NCBI RefSeq assembly: GCF_015550595.1
Contig: NZ_JADNBB010000025.1
Coordinates: 31,692 to 95,691 of the forward strand
Direction: 5' to 3'
Length of the DNA stretch: 64,000 nucleotides
From: Parabacteroides goldsteinii
Lineage (GTDB): Bacteria > Bacteroidota > Bacteroidia > Bacteroidales > Tannerellaceae
Shown here: in pieces, positions 1-9,079 of the stretch
Position numbering within the stretch: position 1 is the stretch's first letter
Layout of the letters: every line of letters starts with the position of its first letter
The notes under the pieces: generated by a model
The model's input: the letters and a program-made list of their open reading frames with translations, nothing else
What the model was told of the DNA's origin: nothing
Database searches by the model: none
Translations under genes and position numbers: made by a program

Positions 1-1467
1 TGCATCTCCACTGAATACATGCCACTGGTATGTTTTGTCCTGGTTGATCTCGTTGAACAGGGCGAACGGGTTTTCATGGAAAGCTGCGGTAAGATTGGTC
101 GGACTGGTGATATTCCATGAGCGAAATGTCCCGTCCGGACGTTTGTAATCTTTCAGATCGTTCAGGTTGACATTTGTATGTCCCCACTGTTCGTAAGAAT
201 AGAGGGCATTTCCCAGTTCCTGGTATCCTTCGGCTGCAGCATTATGATTGTTGCGGTAAGTATATTTGTAATCCATAGTGACCCTTAAGCGGTCGATCGG
301 CTTGAAACTGGTTCTGACAGAGAGGAACCGGCGTGAGGCATTACTGTTCGGGGTGATACCGTTGCGGGATACGTTGGAGAAAGAAATGCGACTCATATAA
401 TCTTTCCCTGATTTTGTAAATGCTACATTGGTCGTATTGCTGACACCGGTACGGAACAAATCGTTCAGGTCCATCTGGGAAGTCCACTGGCTTGTTTGTC
501 CGAATCGAGGGTCTGTCGGGTCCCATGCATACCAGGGGGCATATTCGCGACCATCCAATTTAGGCCCCCAGCTGGCATCGTTGTTGTAGTCATAGTAACG
601 GACACCATCCAGCTTTTGAAGGTATGCCGGGTGTTTATTCGGATCATATTTGAATACGGGCATTTCGGCATCAGCACCTAAGTAACCTCCACCGTATTCG
701 TCTTGCAGGTCGTAGCGGATATTAGCTTTGTCCCAGGCGATAGTGTGGCTTACCGTTATTTCACTGTGTTCGCCTGTACTTCCCTTGGATGTAATGATGA
801 TAGCCCCGTTACCACCGCGTGCTCCATACAATGCAGTGGCTGCCGGCCCTTTTAGAACGTTCACGGAAGCTACATCATCCATATTGATCGACATATTATT
901 GGTGATAACTCCATCGACAACATAGATCGGTTCGTTACCTCCGGCCTCTGTTAATGAAGAGGTCCCGCGTAATACGATTTTACCCGGATCGAAAGTAGCA
1001 CCGGAAGAGCCGATGAAGCGAACTCCTGATACTTTACCAACCAAGGCATTATTCAGATCTGTTTGACGAACCTGGACTAACTCATCTGCTTTGAGTTGCT
1101 GAGTTGCATAACCCAATGATTTTTGTTTACGGGTAAGTCCTTGTGCCGTAACGACGACCTCTTCCAAATCTTGCGTATCGGATTGAAGAACAACTGTAAC
1201 CTGAGGCTTTACTGCTACATCCTGTGAGTTCATGCCAACAAAAGATATCTGGAGTATTTTACCCTCGTTGGGGACTTCCAGCGAAAATTTACCATCCATG
1301 TCTGTTACTGTTCCGACAGTTGTGCCTTTAACAATAATGGATGCTCCAATAACCGGTAGTCCGTCGTCTGCAGAGGTAACGGTTCCTGTTACTTTTTTTG
1401 TTTGAGCAAATGCTATTCCTGTACATAATATGAAGGATAGCAAACTGAGAAATAGTTTTCTTATCAT
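1..1467 (-). CDS. SusC/RagA-type TonB-dependent outer-membrane receptor, 5' part (C-terminus outside window)
   Basis: The frame is open from an ATG at 1467 to the window edge, giving 489 codons. The N-terminus MIRKLFLSLLSFILC is a Sec signal peptide. It is followed by a carboxypeptidase-regulatory-like domain (about residues 25-95, with GTVTDMDGKFSLEVP) and a TonB plug domain (about 110-230) containing the SusC-type signatures LRGTSSLTEAGGNEPIYVVDG and LYGARGGNGAIIITSK. The start of the beta barrel follows. Proteins of this family are normally about 1000 residues and import oligosaccharides with a SusD lipoprotein, which would lie beyond the left edge. The upstream region carries an inverted-repeat-bounded segment that may switch expression. 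The substrate cannot be told from this fragment. Confidence 0.93.
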   Translation of the reverse strand, partial: MIRKLFLSLLSFILCTGIAFAQTKKVTGTVTSADDGLPVIGASIIVKGTTVGTVTDMDGKFSLEVPNEGKILQISFVGMNSQDVAVKPQVTVVLQSDTQDLEEVVVTAQGLTRKQKSLGYATQQLKADELVQVRQTDLNNALVGKVSGVRFIGSSGATFDPGKIVLRGTSSLTEAGGNEPIYVVDGVITNNMSINMDDVASVNVLKGPAATALYGARGGNGAIIITSKGSTGEHSEITVSHTIAWDKANIRYDLQDEYGGGYLGADAEMPVFKYDPNKHPAYLQKLDGVRYYDYNNDASWGPKLDGREYAPWYAWDPTDPRFGQTSQWTSQMDLNDLFRTGVSNTTNVAFTKSGKDYMSRISFSNVSRNGITPNSNASRRFLSVRTSFKPIDRLRVTMDYKYTYRNNHNAAAEGYQELGNALYSYEQWGHTNVNLNDLKDYKRPDGTFRSWNITSPTNLTAAFHENPFALFNEINQDKTYQWHVFSGDA

Positions 1468-1544
1468 ACTTTTGAATTTTAGATTTATTAGGTTATTAAG
1501 GATTTATTCACTTTCAGATCAATTCATGCTTGTTTTAGAGCGGT

Positions 1545-1559
1545 AGTTCTTGCAGAACT
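1545..1559 (+). repeat. Left inverted repeat (AGTTC-N5-GAACT)
   Basis: AGTTCTTGCAGAACT is itself an interrupted palindrome (AGTTC/GAACT arms, 5-nt centre). It pairs with the reverse-complement copy at 2137-2151. The identity extends one more base outward (1544 with 2152). Confidence 0.8.
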
Positions 1560-2136
1560 CAGTACCTCTATAAAAACAATTCAGTACCTGTATTAATAAC
1601 GAAACTTCACCGGAATTCATTAAACTAATTTTAGTGATACTTAAAATGATATTCCGTTTTCAACAGATTAAACAGAATAGGTTATTTAATAAGAGGCTTT
1701 GAACGCTATACCTATTTGAAAGATAGGGGGAATAAGATTAATTTCTTTTCATAGACACATTTTTTAATTAATAATACTAGTTCTCTGTAGATGGTGCGCA
1801 ATATATGAAAATATTTTCAAAAATATACCAATTCCGATAAAAATAAAATTATTTTAAATAATAAATATTGATGCTAAAATGAGTTTATATATTTTATACT
1901 GAAAACGAAAGAATAAAATAGAAATACAGTCTTTTAGGTTGTTTATTTATAGAATAAAACACTAGCAAACACATCCAATCATCTATTAATCAATAGAATA
2001 AAATCAAATAGAACAGAATAAAGCTACTTGCTTTCTACTTACCATATTATTAAACCATGTTCTAACCAACAATATTTATTTCAAAACAACAGGAAACACA
2101 GGCAGATACGCACAAACACATAAGCCTTGAACGCCA

Positions 2137-2151
2137 AGTTCTGCAAGAACT
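2137..2151 (-). repeat. Right inverted repeat (AGTTC-N5-GAACT)
   Basis: AGTTCTGCAAGAACT is the exact reverse complement of 1545-1559. The asymmetric 5-nt centres (TTGCA and TGCAA) fix the two copies in inverted orientation, as required for inversion rather than deletion. Confidence 0.8.
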
Positions 2152-2258
2152 ATGTTTATTTTTTCTGTAGATATATTGTATGGGGTATGTAAATCAATCC
2201 AAATGTGTGATGTGGTTTTAAGTGATAAGAATAAATAGTAATTATATGATAGTAATGT

Positions 2259-2308
2259 AAGTGGCTGAAAAAAGAGTAGGAAAATACTATTTCTGTTTTC
2301 AGCCACTT
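2259..2308 (-). terminator. Hairpin after the POT transporter gene
   Basis: Arms AAGTGGCTGAAAA (2259-2271) and TTTTCAGCCACTT (2296-2308) form a 13-bp perfect stem just 3' of the transporter stop. The U-rich side is better on the plus strand (tail after 2308), so it may act in both directions or simply as a 3' stabilising hairpin. Confidence 0.6.
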
Positions 2309-2314
2309 TTGTAT

Positions 2315-3703
2315 TTATTTCAGGCTACGAGAAGCATCCAGTCGCTTTACAACCTGACCGTAGATAATCAGGGCAAAAGCTGAAACCAGAGCGATTGCAC
2401 CAAAGTAATACCAGATGTAATGAGCATTGGCACTGGCTGCTACCCATTCTTCATGTGTGGCAAAAAGCGTTGGCTCCGGGCAATATTTACTGAGCAGGAA
2501 ACCGGAAAGGCCAAATCCGAGGATGGATGACAGGAACGAGTGAAGATGGCTGAAACCAAGATATAGCCCTTCTTCTCCTTTGGGAGCCTGCAAAGAAAAA
2601 TATTCGAGGAAACGTGGAGATATAAATGTCTCTGCCAATCCTTGAAAGACAATACCGACTACCATCATAAAGGCGACCGGGTGCATACCCAGAATTGTGG
2701 TGGTTCCGTCGAGCATATTTCCGGAAGCCATGCAAAGAGCGGATACAGGCATGATAAACATACCGAATGTCATAGAGGTAAGTGCTGTTTTCTTACGCAT
2801 TAATTGAGTGACCAGATTAACTGTTAATACAACAACCAACGGGTTAACATTGGCATACCAGGAAGGGGATGCTCCTTCACCGGCCAGACGCAAAACATAT
2901 TTGGGCATTGTTGCATACAATTGGTGCTGAACCATCCAGAATCCGGAAATAATAATGATCAGTGTGATCAGTCGACCGTTTGTACAAACTTTTATCAATG
3001 CTTTCCATATCTGTCCGAACGTTTTTCCTTCTCCCGAATGTTGGCTGCTCTTATAGAAGAACCAGATCGCTATCAGAGCAAGGAAGGTCATTGAGGCGGA
3101 GAAATAGTTGAGAGTGATCAACCCTTCGTTTCCTAAGGCTTCGCGTAACGGTTTTACAATCGTTTTGCCGGAGAAAGCTCCGATATTTACCATCGCATAG
3201 AATATGGAGAAACCTTTGGCACGGGTTTCGGGAGTTGTTTCTTTAGCTACTGTTCCGGAAATCACACTTTTGATGAATGAACCTCCGATAACGATCAGTA
3301 TCATGACCGGGATAATCCCATAACGAAGATTACTTTCAAGCAATCCGGTAAATGTTGTCGTTGTCCCGTATTCAACCAATCCGGCTGACTGAAGCCAGGT
3401 TGGGTAGAGTCCTAATCCGGCATAGCCTATGGTCAGTAAGGAAAATGCCAGTAGCATGGAGTTACGGAAACCGATCTTATCGGCCAATGCTCCGGCAAAA
3501 GTCGGAAGAAAATAAAGAAATGCGGAGAATGTTCCGGCGATAGTTGCCGCCTGGATATCGTTAAATCCGAGAATACGGCTGAGGTAGAGTGTTATTACGA
3601 TAAATACGCCATAGTAGGCTGCACGTTCAAAAAGTTCGACGGTGTTGGCAACCCAAAACGCTTTACTAAATTTGATTTTCTCTTTCTTTGCTGTCGTGTT
3701 CAT
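2315..3703 (-). CDS. POT-family (proton-dependent oligopeptide) MFS transporter
   Basis: This 462-residue membrane protein has about 12 hydrophobic segments. The N-terminal motif E23-L-F-E26-R27 followed by AAYYG is the ExxER proton-coupling signature of the POT/PTR2 family, and FLPTFAGALADKIGFRN is the MFS loop 2-3 motif. POT members import di- and tripeptides using the proton gradient across the inner membrane. It lies 112 bp downstream of the GH10-like gene, separated by a hairpin, so it is probably transcribed at least partly on its own. Bacteroidales paralogues are often annotated simply as MFS transporters, so the peptide substrate is family inference. Confidence 0.85.
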   Translation of the reverse strand: MNTTAKKEKIKFSKAFWVANTVELFERAAYYGVFIVITLYLSRILGFNDIQAATIAGTFSAFLYFLPTFAGALADKIGFRNSMLLAFSLLTIGYAGLGLYPTWLQSAGLVEYGTTTTFTGLLESNLRYGIIPVMILIVIGGSFIKSVISGTVAKETTPETRAKGFSIFYAMVNIGAFSGKTIVKPLREALGNEGLITLNYFSASMTFLALIAIWFFYKSSQHSGEGKTFGQIWKALIKVCTNGRLITLIIIISGFWMVQHQLYATMPKYVLRLAGEGASPSWYANVNPLVVVLTVNLVTQLMRKKTALTSMTFGMFIMPVSALCMASGNMLDGTTTILGMHPVAFMMVVGIVFQGLAETFISPRFLEYFSLQAPKGEEGLYLGFSHLHSFLSSILGFGLSGFLLSKYCPEPTLFATHEEWVAASANAHYIWYYFGAIALVSAFALIIYGQVVKRLDASRSLK

Positions 3704-3745
3704 GTGATAGTTGTTTGTTTATAGAATTTAGAATAGAAATGTAAA

Positions 3746-3792
3746 ACGCAGGTATAAGCAGATGAGAAAATTAGAGCTGCGTATACCTGCGT
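3746..3792 (-). terminator. Rho-independent-type hairpin at the end of the gcvP-GH10 operon
   Basis: ACGCAGGTATA (3746-3756) pairs perfectly with TATACCTGCGT (3782-3792). The 25-nt loop has a further GCAG/CTGC pairing. On the minus strand the stem is followed by TTTTAC, a short U tract. It sits between the GH10-like gene and the POT transporter. Confidence 0.65.
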
Positions 3793-3815
3793 AGTTTACA
3801 TACTGTATAAGTTAT

Positions 3816-4928
3816 TTATTTCTTCGTGTATGTCTGGTGAATAGCTTTGTCGAACGCCTTCCAGTGTTCGTCCGTCATTCCCTGCGGGGTGAAAAGGCAA
3901 ACGCCTGCCGCTCCGCTTTCCATGGCTCCGCGTACTGCTTCTTCTATTTCAGAAGGGATCAGTCCGTGTCCTTCCGGATCTTTGATATTGGCTTTGTTCT
4001 GCCAGTCATGGCAGATGAAAAGGCCACTGTAAACCGGAAATTTATTATTTACCGCATCCACTTCTTCTTTGGTGATCTTACCAACCCAGGCTGCATCTTC
4101 CAAATAGAAATCATTGTAGTTCATTGGGAAGACGGCATCTATATTCCATTCGTCCCATTCCTGGCGAACCATCCATTTTGCATGAGAATCGGGGCCGGGG
4201 AATACAGCAGCGCTGACCTTTTTGCCTTTGGCATGGACTGCATCGGCAATATGATTGACCAGGTGAGTGATCACGTCGCAACGGAACTGTGCCCATTCCT
4301 TACATTTAGACGGGTCTTCCACTGTTTTGATATCGATACCTGTTGCTGCTTTGAAATCGGCAACACATTTGTCACAATAACAGTAGTCGGCAGTCGGATA
4401 CTCTTCGTTCATTACCAGTCCGTATTTTTCCCACAAGCCTTTTGCCAGGATGACATCGACATAGCGGATGTAGTCGAAATGAACATAATCAACATCGGGA
4501 ATAGCGGCTATCTTTTCATATTCGCCAGTCAGGAAGTTAATTACATTTTCATTGTTCGGACACATGAATTTGTAGTAGGGAACATAAGCCTGTACATTGT
4601 AGGCAGATTCTCCGTTACGGTTAACGGCATACCATGTAGAGTCGGCATCGCCTTTTAGCATCGTAGGTATCCATGCATGGTATTCCAGCCCGTTGGCATG
4701 AGCCACTTTAGCGGCACGTGCCTGTTTTTCTACGTTGAAACCGGCATTATAGCAAACACCGTCCAGACCGTGAGATTTCCACTTGCTGAAATCGGCCTGT
4801 AAAGTTTCTTCGGTGGTTTTGCCGTCTTCACCTTGCCAGCCGTACGCTTTGATCTTTGTTTCAGGAGCTTTGGTGCAAGCCGTTGCAAACAATGCAACGG
4901 CTGCTAAAGCGATAAATACTTTTTTCAT
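3816..4928 (-). CDS. GH10-like (DUF187/GHL10) TIM-barrel lipoprotein, putative glycoside hydrolase
   Basis: The product is 370 residues with a lipoprotein signal ending LFATAC (lipidated Cys18), so it is surface- or periplasm-anchored. The motif HFDYIRY at 150-156 and the strands YHAWIP, VSAAVFP, DAVFPMNYNDF and VYSGLF fit the family-10-like glycosyl hydrolase TIM barrel (GHL10). A small cysteine cluster, CYCDKC (about 183-188), lies after the HFDYIRY strand. Substrate and activity are unknown. It starts 19 bp after gcvP on the same strand, so it is probably co-transcribed with housekeeping genes rather than belonging to a polysaccharide locus. Confidence 0.75.
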   Translation of the reverse strand: MKKVFIALAAVALFATACTKAPETKIKAYGWQGEDGKTTEETLQADFSKWKSHGLDGVCYNAGFNVEKQARAAKVAHANGLEYHAWIPTMLKGDADSTWYAVNRNGESAYNVQAYVPYYKFMCPNNENVINFLTGEYEKIAAIPDVDYVHFDYIRYVDVILAKGLWEKYGLVMNEEYPTADYCYCDKCVADFKAATGIDIKTVEDPSKCKEWAQFRCDVITHLVNHIADAVHAKGKKVSAAVFPGPDSHAKWMVRQEWDEWNIDAVFPMNYNDFYLEDAAWVGKITKEEVDAVNNKFPVYSGLFICHDWQNKANIKDPEGHGLIPSEIEEAVRGAMESGAAGVCLFTPQGMTDEHWKAFDKAIHQTYTKK

Positions 4929-4947
4929 TCAGATTTGTTTGTTGTTA

Positions 4948-7800
4948 TTAAATTTCACAAGCACAGAGAGTCGGGATCAGGTTACGGTCGCCATAAGCGT
5001 TGTCTACGCGTGCCACATTGATCCAGAATTTACTGTCATGCAACCATTCCAGCGGGAAAGCTGCTTTACTACGAGGGTATTCATGCTTCCATTCATCGGC
5101 TGTTACTTCGTATTCAGGATGCGGAGCATTTTTGAGCACATTATCTTCTTTGGAAGCTTTTCCTTCTTCTACTTCTTTGATCTCTTTCCAGATGCAATCC
5201 ATAACTTCGGCGAAGCGGTCGAGTTCGGCCTTGCTTTCGCTTTCGGTCGGTTCGACCATCAGCGTGCCGTGTACCGGGAATGAAAGTGTAGGAGCGTGAT
5301 AGCCGAAGTCCATCAGGCGTTTGGCGATATCGCCTTCATCGATGCCGGATGCTTCTTTTACACCACGGCATTCGAGGATCAACTCGTGGCCGACACGTCC
5401 TGTGGCTCCTGTATAAACGATTCCGTAAGTATCTTTGAATTTAGAAGCCAGATAGTTAGCGTTCAGGATAGCCGTTTTAGTTACTGTTTCCAGTCCTTCT
5501 GTTCCCAACATGCGAATATAAGCGTATGTGATAGGAAGAACACCTGCGCTACCGTAAGGAGCGGAAGATACTGTATTCTGATCGCAACCCCATAATACCG
5601 GATGAGACGGCAGGAACGGAACCAGATGTTCCGCTACGCAGATCGGACCTACACCGGGGCCACCGCCACCGTGAGGAATAGCAAATGTTTTGTGCAGGTT
5701 CAGGTGACAAACGTCGGCACCGATCGTACCCGGGTTGGTCAGTCCTACCTGTGCATTCATATTGGCACCGTCCATATACACCTGTGCACCGCATGCATGG
5801 ATGATATCACACATTTCTTTGATGTCGACTTCGAAGATACCGTGTGTGGAAGGATAAGTGATCATGGTTGCTGCCAGGTTCTCCTTATTTTCTTCTGCTT
5901 TGGCACGGAAGTCTTCCAGATCGATATTTCCGTTTTCGTCGCATTTAACAGTAACGGTTGTATAACCACACTGGATTGCGCTGGCCGGATTCGTACCGTG
6001 TGCGGAAGCCGGAAGGAGGACAATGTTTCTATGTCCTTGTCCGATACTTTCCAGATAAGCGCGGATTACACGCAGACCGGTATATTCGCCGGCAGCACCA
6101 GAGTTCGGTTGCAGGGTAGCTCCCTTAAATCCGGTGATCTCTGTCAGATAGTTGCAAAGATTTTCAATCAACTCTTTGTAACCTTCCACTTGTTCTTCCG
6201 GAGCATACGGGTGGATATTCTGAAATTCGGGACGGCCCAGTGGCAACATACTTGAGGCTGAATTCAGCTTCATGGTACATGAACCCAGGGAGATCATCGA
6301 CTGTGCCAGTGATACGTCTTTACGTCCCAGGCGGGTAATGTAACGCATCAATTCTGTTTCCGTATGATATTTCTTGAATACATCTTCTTGCAGGAAGTCA
6401 GACGTACGGGCAAATTTTTTATCGAAATAAGTTTTTTCCGGAATAGCTTTTTCCAACATATAATCTTTTCCGGCGGCTCCGGCAAAGATGTATAATAACA
6501 CACCTATATCAGTCGGTTGCGTTGTTTCGTCGATGCTGATACCTACTTGTCCGGCTTCGAAGTATCGGAGGTTTACTTTACATTCCAATGCGATTTCGCG
6601 AAGAACGTTCACAGAAACATGAGCCGGTAATTCGATCTTCAACGTATCGAAATAATCCTTATTCAGTTGTCTGTAACCCAGCTTTTCAAGTTCAGCTGCC
6701 AGGAAGCCTGCTGATGCATGGATGCGTCCGGCGATATCACGCAGACCTTCTGCACCGTGATAAACGGCGTAGAATCCGGCCATTGTAGCAAGTAGAGCCT
6801 GTGCGGTACAGATATTAGATGTTGCTTTTTCACGTTTGATGTGTTGTTCGCGTGTCTGCAAAGCCAGGCGATAAGCCGGATGTCCGTAAGCATCTTTCGA
6901 AATACCGATGATACGTCCCGGAATAGCACGTTTATATTCGTCTTTTGTTGCAAAAAATGCAGCAGACGGACCACCGTAGAACATCGGGATACCGAAACGC
7001 TGGCTGCTACCGAATACGACATCTGCTCCCCATTCGCCCGGAGGTGTCAATAATACCAGGCTCATCAGGTCGGCTGCTACGGCTACACGGGTTTCGTTAG
7101 CGTTAGCTTTGGCTACAAATTCCTTATAATCTTCAATCGAACCGCTCGCATTCGGATATTGAACGATTGCACCGAATACATCAGGAGTGAATTCGAATGT
7201 CTTGTAGTCACCTGTTACCACCTTGATGCCTTGCGGGATCATACGGGTATTGATAACTGCAAGTGTGGAGGCGAATACATTTTCATCTACAAATAATGTA
7301 TTGGCTCCGGCTTTAGCCTGTGCACGGCTGCGGCTACCGTGGAACATGGTAGCAGCTTCGGCTGCAGCAGTTGCTTCATCCAGCAGGGAACAGTTGGTAA
7401 GAGGCAATGCGGTCAGTTCGCTGATCACTGTCTGGAAATTAAGTAAAGCTTCCAGACGTCCCTGCGATACTTCTGCCTGATACGGTGTATAGGAAGTATA
7501 CCATGCTGGATTTTCGAATACGTTCCGCTGAATAGGGGCAGGGCAAATGGTATCGTACCAGCCCATGCCGATATAGGATGTAAATACTTCGTTTTTGGAT
7601 GCCAGTTCAGAGATATGTTCGGCATATTCCCGTTCCGTCATCGGTTCCGGAAGATTCAGAGGTTCTTTAAGACGGATATTGGCCGGAATGGTCTGGTCAA
7701 TCAGTTCGTCAACCGATTTAACACCGATAGCTTCAAGCATAGCCGGAATATCTTCCTTTGCAATGCCGACATGACGGTTTACAAATTTATTTGTGTCCAT
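4948..7800 (-). CDS. gcvP: Glycine dehydrogenase (decarboxylating), P protein of the glycine cleavage system
   Basis: This is the full-length single-chain P protein (950 residues). It catalyses PLP-dependent decarboxylation of glycine and transfers the aminomethyl group to the lipoyl H protein. The PLP lysine is K704 in NLHKTFAIPHGGGGPG, close to the E. coli position, and the glycine-rich loop follows it. The N-terminal half carries the paired-domain motifs GMGWYDT and YTPYQAEVSQGRLE. No gcvT or gcvH lies nearby. The gene starts 14 bp after the metallo-beta-lactamase-fold gene, so it appears to be in an operon with rsmG. The start ATG at 7800 gives the usual MDTNKFVNRHVG terminus. Confidence 0.97.
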   Translation of the reverse strand: MDTNKFVNRHVGIAKEDIPAMLEAIGVKSVDELIDQTIPANIRLKEPLNLPEPMTEREYAEHISELASKNEVFTSYIGMGWYDTICPAPIQRNVFENPAWYTSYTPYQAEVSQGRLEALLNFQTVISELTALPLTNCSLLDEATAAAEAATMFHGSRSRAQAKAGANTLFVDENVFASTLAVINTRMIPQGIKVVTGDYKTFEFTPDVFGAIVQYPNASGSIEDYKEFVAKANANETRVAVAADLMSLVLLTPPGEWGADVVFGSSQRFGIPMFYGGPSAAFFATKDEYKRAIPGRIIGISKDAYGHPAYRLALQTREQHIKREKATSNICTAQALLATMAGFYAVYHGAEGLRDIAGRIHASAGFLAAELEKLGYRQLNKDYFDTLKIELPAHVSVNVLREIALECKVNLRYFEAGQVGISIDETTQPTDIGVLLYIFAGAAGKDYMLEKAIPEKTYFDKKFARTSDFLQEDVFKKYHTETELMRYITRLGRKDVSLAQSMISLGSCTMKLNSASSMLPLGRPEFQNIHPYAPEEQVEGYKELIENLCNYLTEITGFKGATLQPNSGAAGEYTGLRVIRAYLESIGQGHRNIVLLPASAHGTNPASAIQCGYTTVTVKCDENGNIDLEDFRAKAEENKENLAATMITYPSTHGIFEVDIKEMCDIIHACGAQVYMDGANMNAQVGLTNPGTIGADVCHLNLHKTFAIPHGGGGPGVGPICVAEHLVPFLPSHPVLWGCDQNTVSSAPYGSAGVLPITYAYIRMLGTEGLETVTKTAILNANYLASKFKDTYGIVYTGATGRVGHELILECRGVKEASGIDEGDIAKRLMDFGYHAPTLSFPVHGTLMVEPTESESKAELDRFAEVMDCIWKEIKEVEEGKASKEDNVLKNAPHPEYEVTADEWKHEYPRSKAAFPLEWLHDSKFWINVARVDNAYGDRNLIPTLCACEI

Positions 7801-7814
7801 AGTATTTAATGTGT

Positions 7815-8453
7815 TTATAAATAAGGATTGTTTAATTTTTCGTCAATGATTGTTGTTTCCGGACCGTGACCGGGATAAACGACTGTTTCGTCCGGAAGAG
7901 ATAACAGCTTGTCGTTAATAGCGGCTATCAGGACTTCCTGGTTTCCGCCCCACAGGTCTGTACGTCCGATACTGTTTGCAAACAAGGCGTCGCCCACAAT
8001 GACAAAGCCGTTTTTCTTATTATAGAACGCTACACTTCCGGGTGAATGTCCGGGAACAGTAAGTACCACCAATTCGGAATGCCCGAATTTAACCACTTCA
8101 TTACCTGTCAGGTATTTCCCAACCGGAATATTTTCCATTTTACCGGGAACGCCGAATAGTCTCGCTTGCTCTTCAGGAGCAGGAAGCTGTTCAACATCCG
8201 CCTTGTTTGCCTCCGGCTTCAGGCCATATGTCTTATACACAAACGGATTACCGAAAACATGATCCAGATGAAGATGGGTGCAGAGCAAATGCTTTACTAT
8301 CAGCTTATTTTCAGAAATAAAGTCACTCAGTGCTTTCTCTTCTTCCTTACGGCAGCAACCGCAGTCGATAATGACTGCTTCTTTCGTATCGTCATACAAT
8401 ACGAAGGTGTTTTCCTGAAAGTAATTAAATTGAAATGCTTGTATTGTAATCAT
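7815..8453 (-). CDS. Metallo-beta-lactamase-fold hydrolase (glyoxalase II-like)
   Basis: The product is 212 residues. The metal ligand motif HLHLDH (in CTHLHLDHVFG), the later TVPGHSPGS and GDALF elements, and the C-terminal VVYPGHGPET are all present, giving a complete dinuclear zinc site. Family members hydrolyse thioesters such as S-lactoylglutathione or have other hydrolase roles, and the substrate here is unknown. Its start overlaps the rsmG stop by 4 bp (ATGA-type coupling), so the two are translationally coupled. Confidence 0.85.
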   Translation of the reverse strand: MITIQAFQFNYFQENTFVLYDDTKEAVIIDCGCCRKEEEKALSDFISENKLIVKHLLCTHLHLDHVFGNPFVYKTYGLKPEANKADVEQLPAPEEQARLFGVPGKMENIPVGKYLTGNEVVKFGHSELVVLTVPGHSPGSVAFYNKKNGFVIVGDALFANSIGRTDLWGGNQEVLIAAINDKLLSLPDETVVYPGHGPETTIIDEKLNNPYL

Positions 8454-9070
8454 AGCGGTACGTATACTACTTTTTTAGTTTGGAAAAATTCTTCTTTGAA
8501 ATGCTCCCCCAGTTCGATAACGATCGCTTGCTTTTGGTAAGCATGTATCTCATGCTGGAGTTCGCCTCCTTTCAGGCAAATCAGTCCGTTGGGAAGTGCG
8601 TTCTGCTGTTCCTTTTTTATGTTTTTACGAGAAATTTTGATCAGATCGCCCAAAGGCATAACGGCCCGGCTGACAACGAAGTCGAATTGTTGTTTTTCTT
8701 CTTCGGCACGGCAATGGCGGAAAGTTACGTTTTTCAGACCGATAGCTTCCGCTACCGCCTGTCCGACCTTGATCTTTTTTCCAATGCTGTCGACCAGATG
8801 GAACTGCACTTCCGGAAAGAAGATTGCCAGGGGAATTCCCGGAAATCCGCCCCCTGTACCTATATCCATTACGGTAGAGCCGTTTTTGAACTTCATCATT
8901 TTAATCAGCCCCAACGAATGGAGCACATGATGCGGATACAGATTCTCTATATCTTTACGGGATATGACGTTGATCTTTGAATTCCAATCAGTATATAAAT
9001 CATACAGAGCTTCGTACTGTGTCAGTTGCTTTTCACTTAGCTCCGGAAAATAAGTTTTTATAAGTTCCAT
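8450..9070 (-). CDS. rsmG: 16S rRNA (guanine-N7)-methyltransferase RsmG
   Basis: The product is 206 residues, the usual length. The SAM-binding motif is VMDIGTGGGFPGIPLAI and the post-motif strand is FHLVDSIGKKI. The N-terminal helix region contains YDLYTDWNSKINVIS, and VVSRAVMPL is the family signature. RsmG methylates G527 of 16S rRNA. It lies 9 bp downstream of the DUF3298-type lipoprotein and overlaps the next gene by 4 bp. Confidence 0.95.
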   Translation of the reverse strand: MELIKTYFPELSEKQLTQYEALYDLYTDWNSKINVISRKDIENLYPHHVLHSLGLIKMMKFKNGSTVMDIGTGGGFPGIPLAIFFPEVQFHLVDSIGKKIKVGQAVAEAIGLKNVTFRHCRAEEEKQQFDFVVSRAVMPLGDLIKISRKNIKKEQQNALPNGLICLKGGELQHEIHAYQKQAIVIELGEHFKEEFFQTKKVVYVPL

Positions 9071-9079
9071 AGATTGTTT

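Larger units (their letters stand above)
1544..2152. promoter_or_regulatory. Putative invertible promoter segment upstream of the SusC receptor
   Basis: A 16-bp sequence at 1544-1559 (TAGTTCTTGCAGAACT) recurs exactly as its reverse complement at 2137-2152. The enclosed 577 bp are AT-rich, non-coding and lie between the SusC start (1467) and the POT transporter terminator (2259-2308). The core AGTTC-N5-GAACT matches, as far as I recall, the inverted-repeat class described at SusC/SusD phase-variable promoters in Bacteroides fragilis. No perfect -7 box (TAnnTTTG) reads toward the receptor from just inside the left repeat. The only exact -7 match on the minus strand is TATTTTTG (1825-1818), without a clear -33. 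A weak plus-strand candidate is TTG at 1868-1870 with TATATTTT at 1888-1895. The present orientation could therefore be OFF. No recombinase gene is visible here. Confidence 0.6.

Noticed and set aside
1818..1825. SusC promoter at the minus-strand TATTTTTG
   Set aside because: There is no -33 element at the right spacing and it is about 350 bp from the start codon. Such AT-rich matches are expected by chance here.
3837..4658. 273-codon open frame on the plus strand
   Set aside because: It is fully antisense to the GH10-like lipoprotein gene, which has a clear signal peptide and family motifs.
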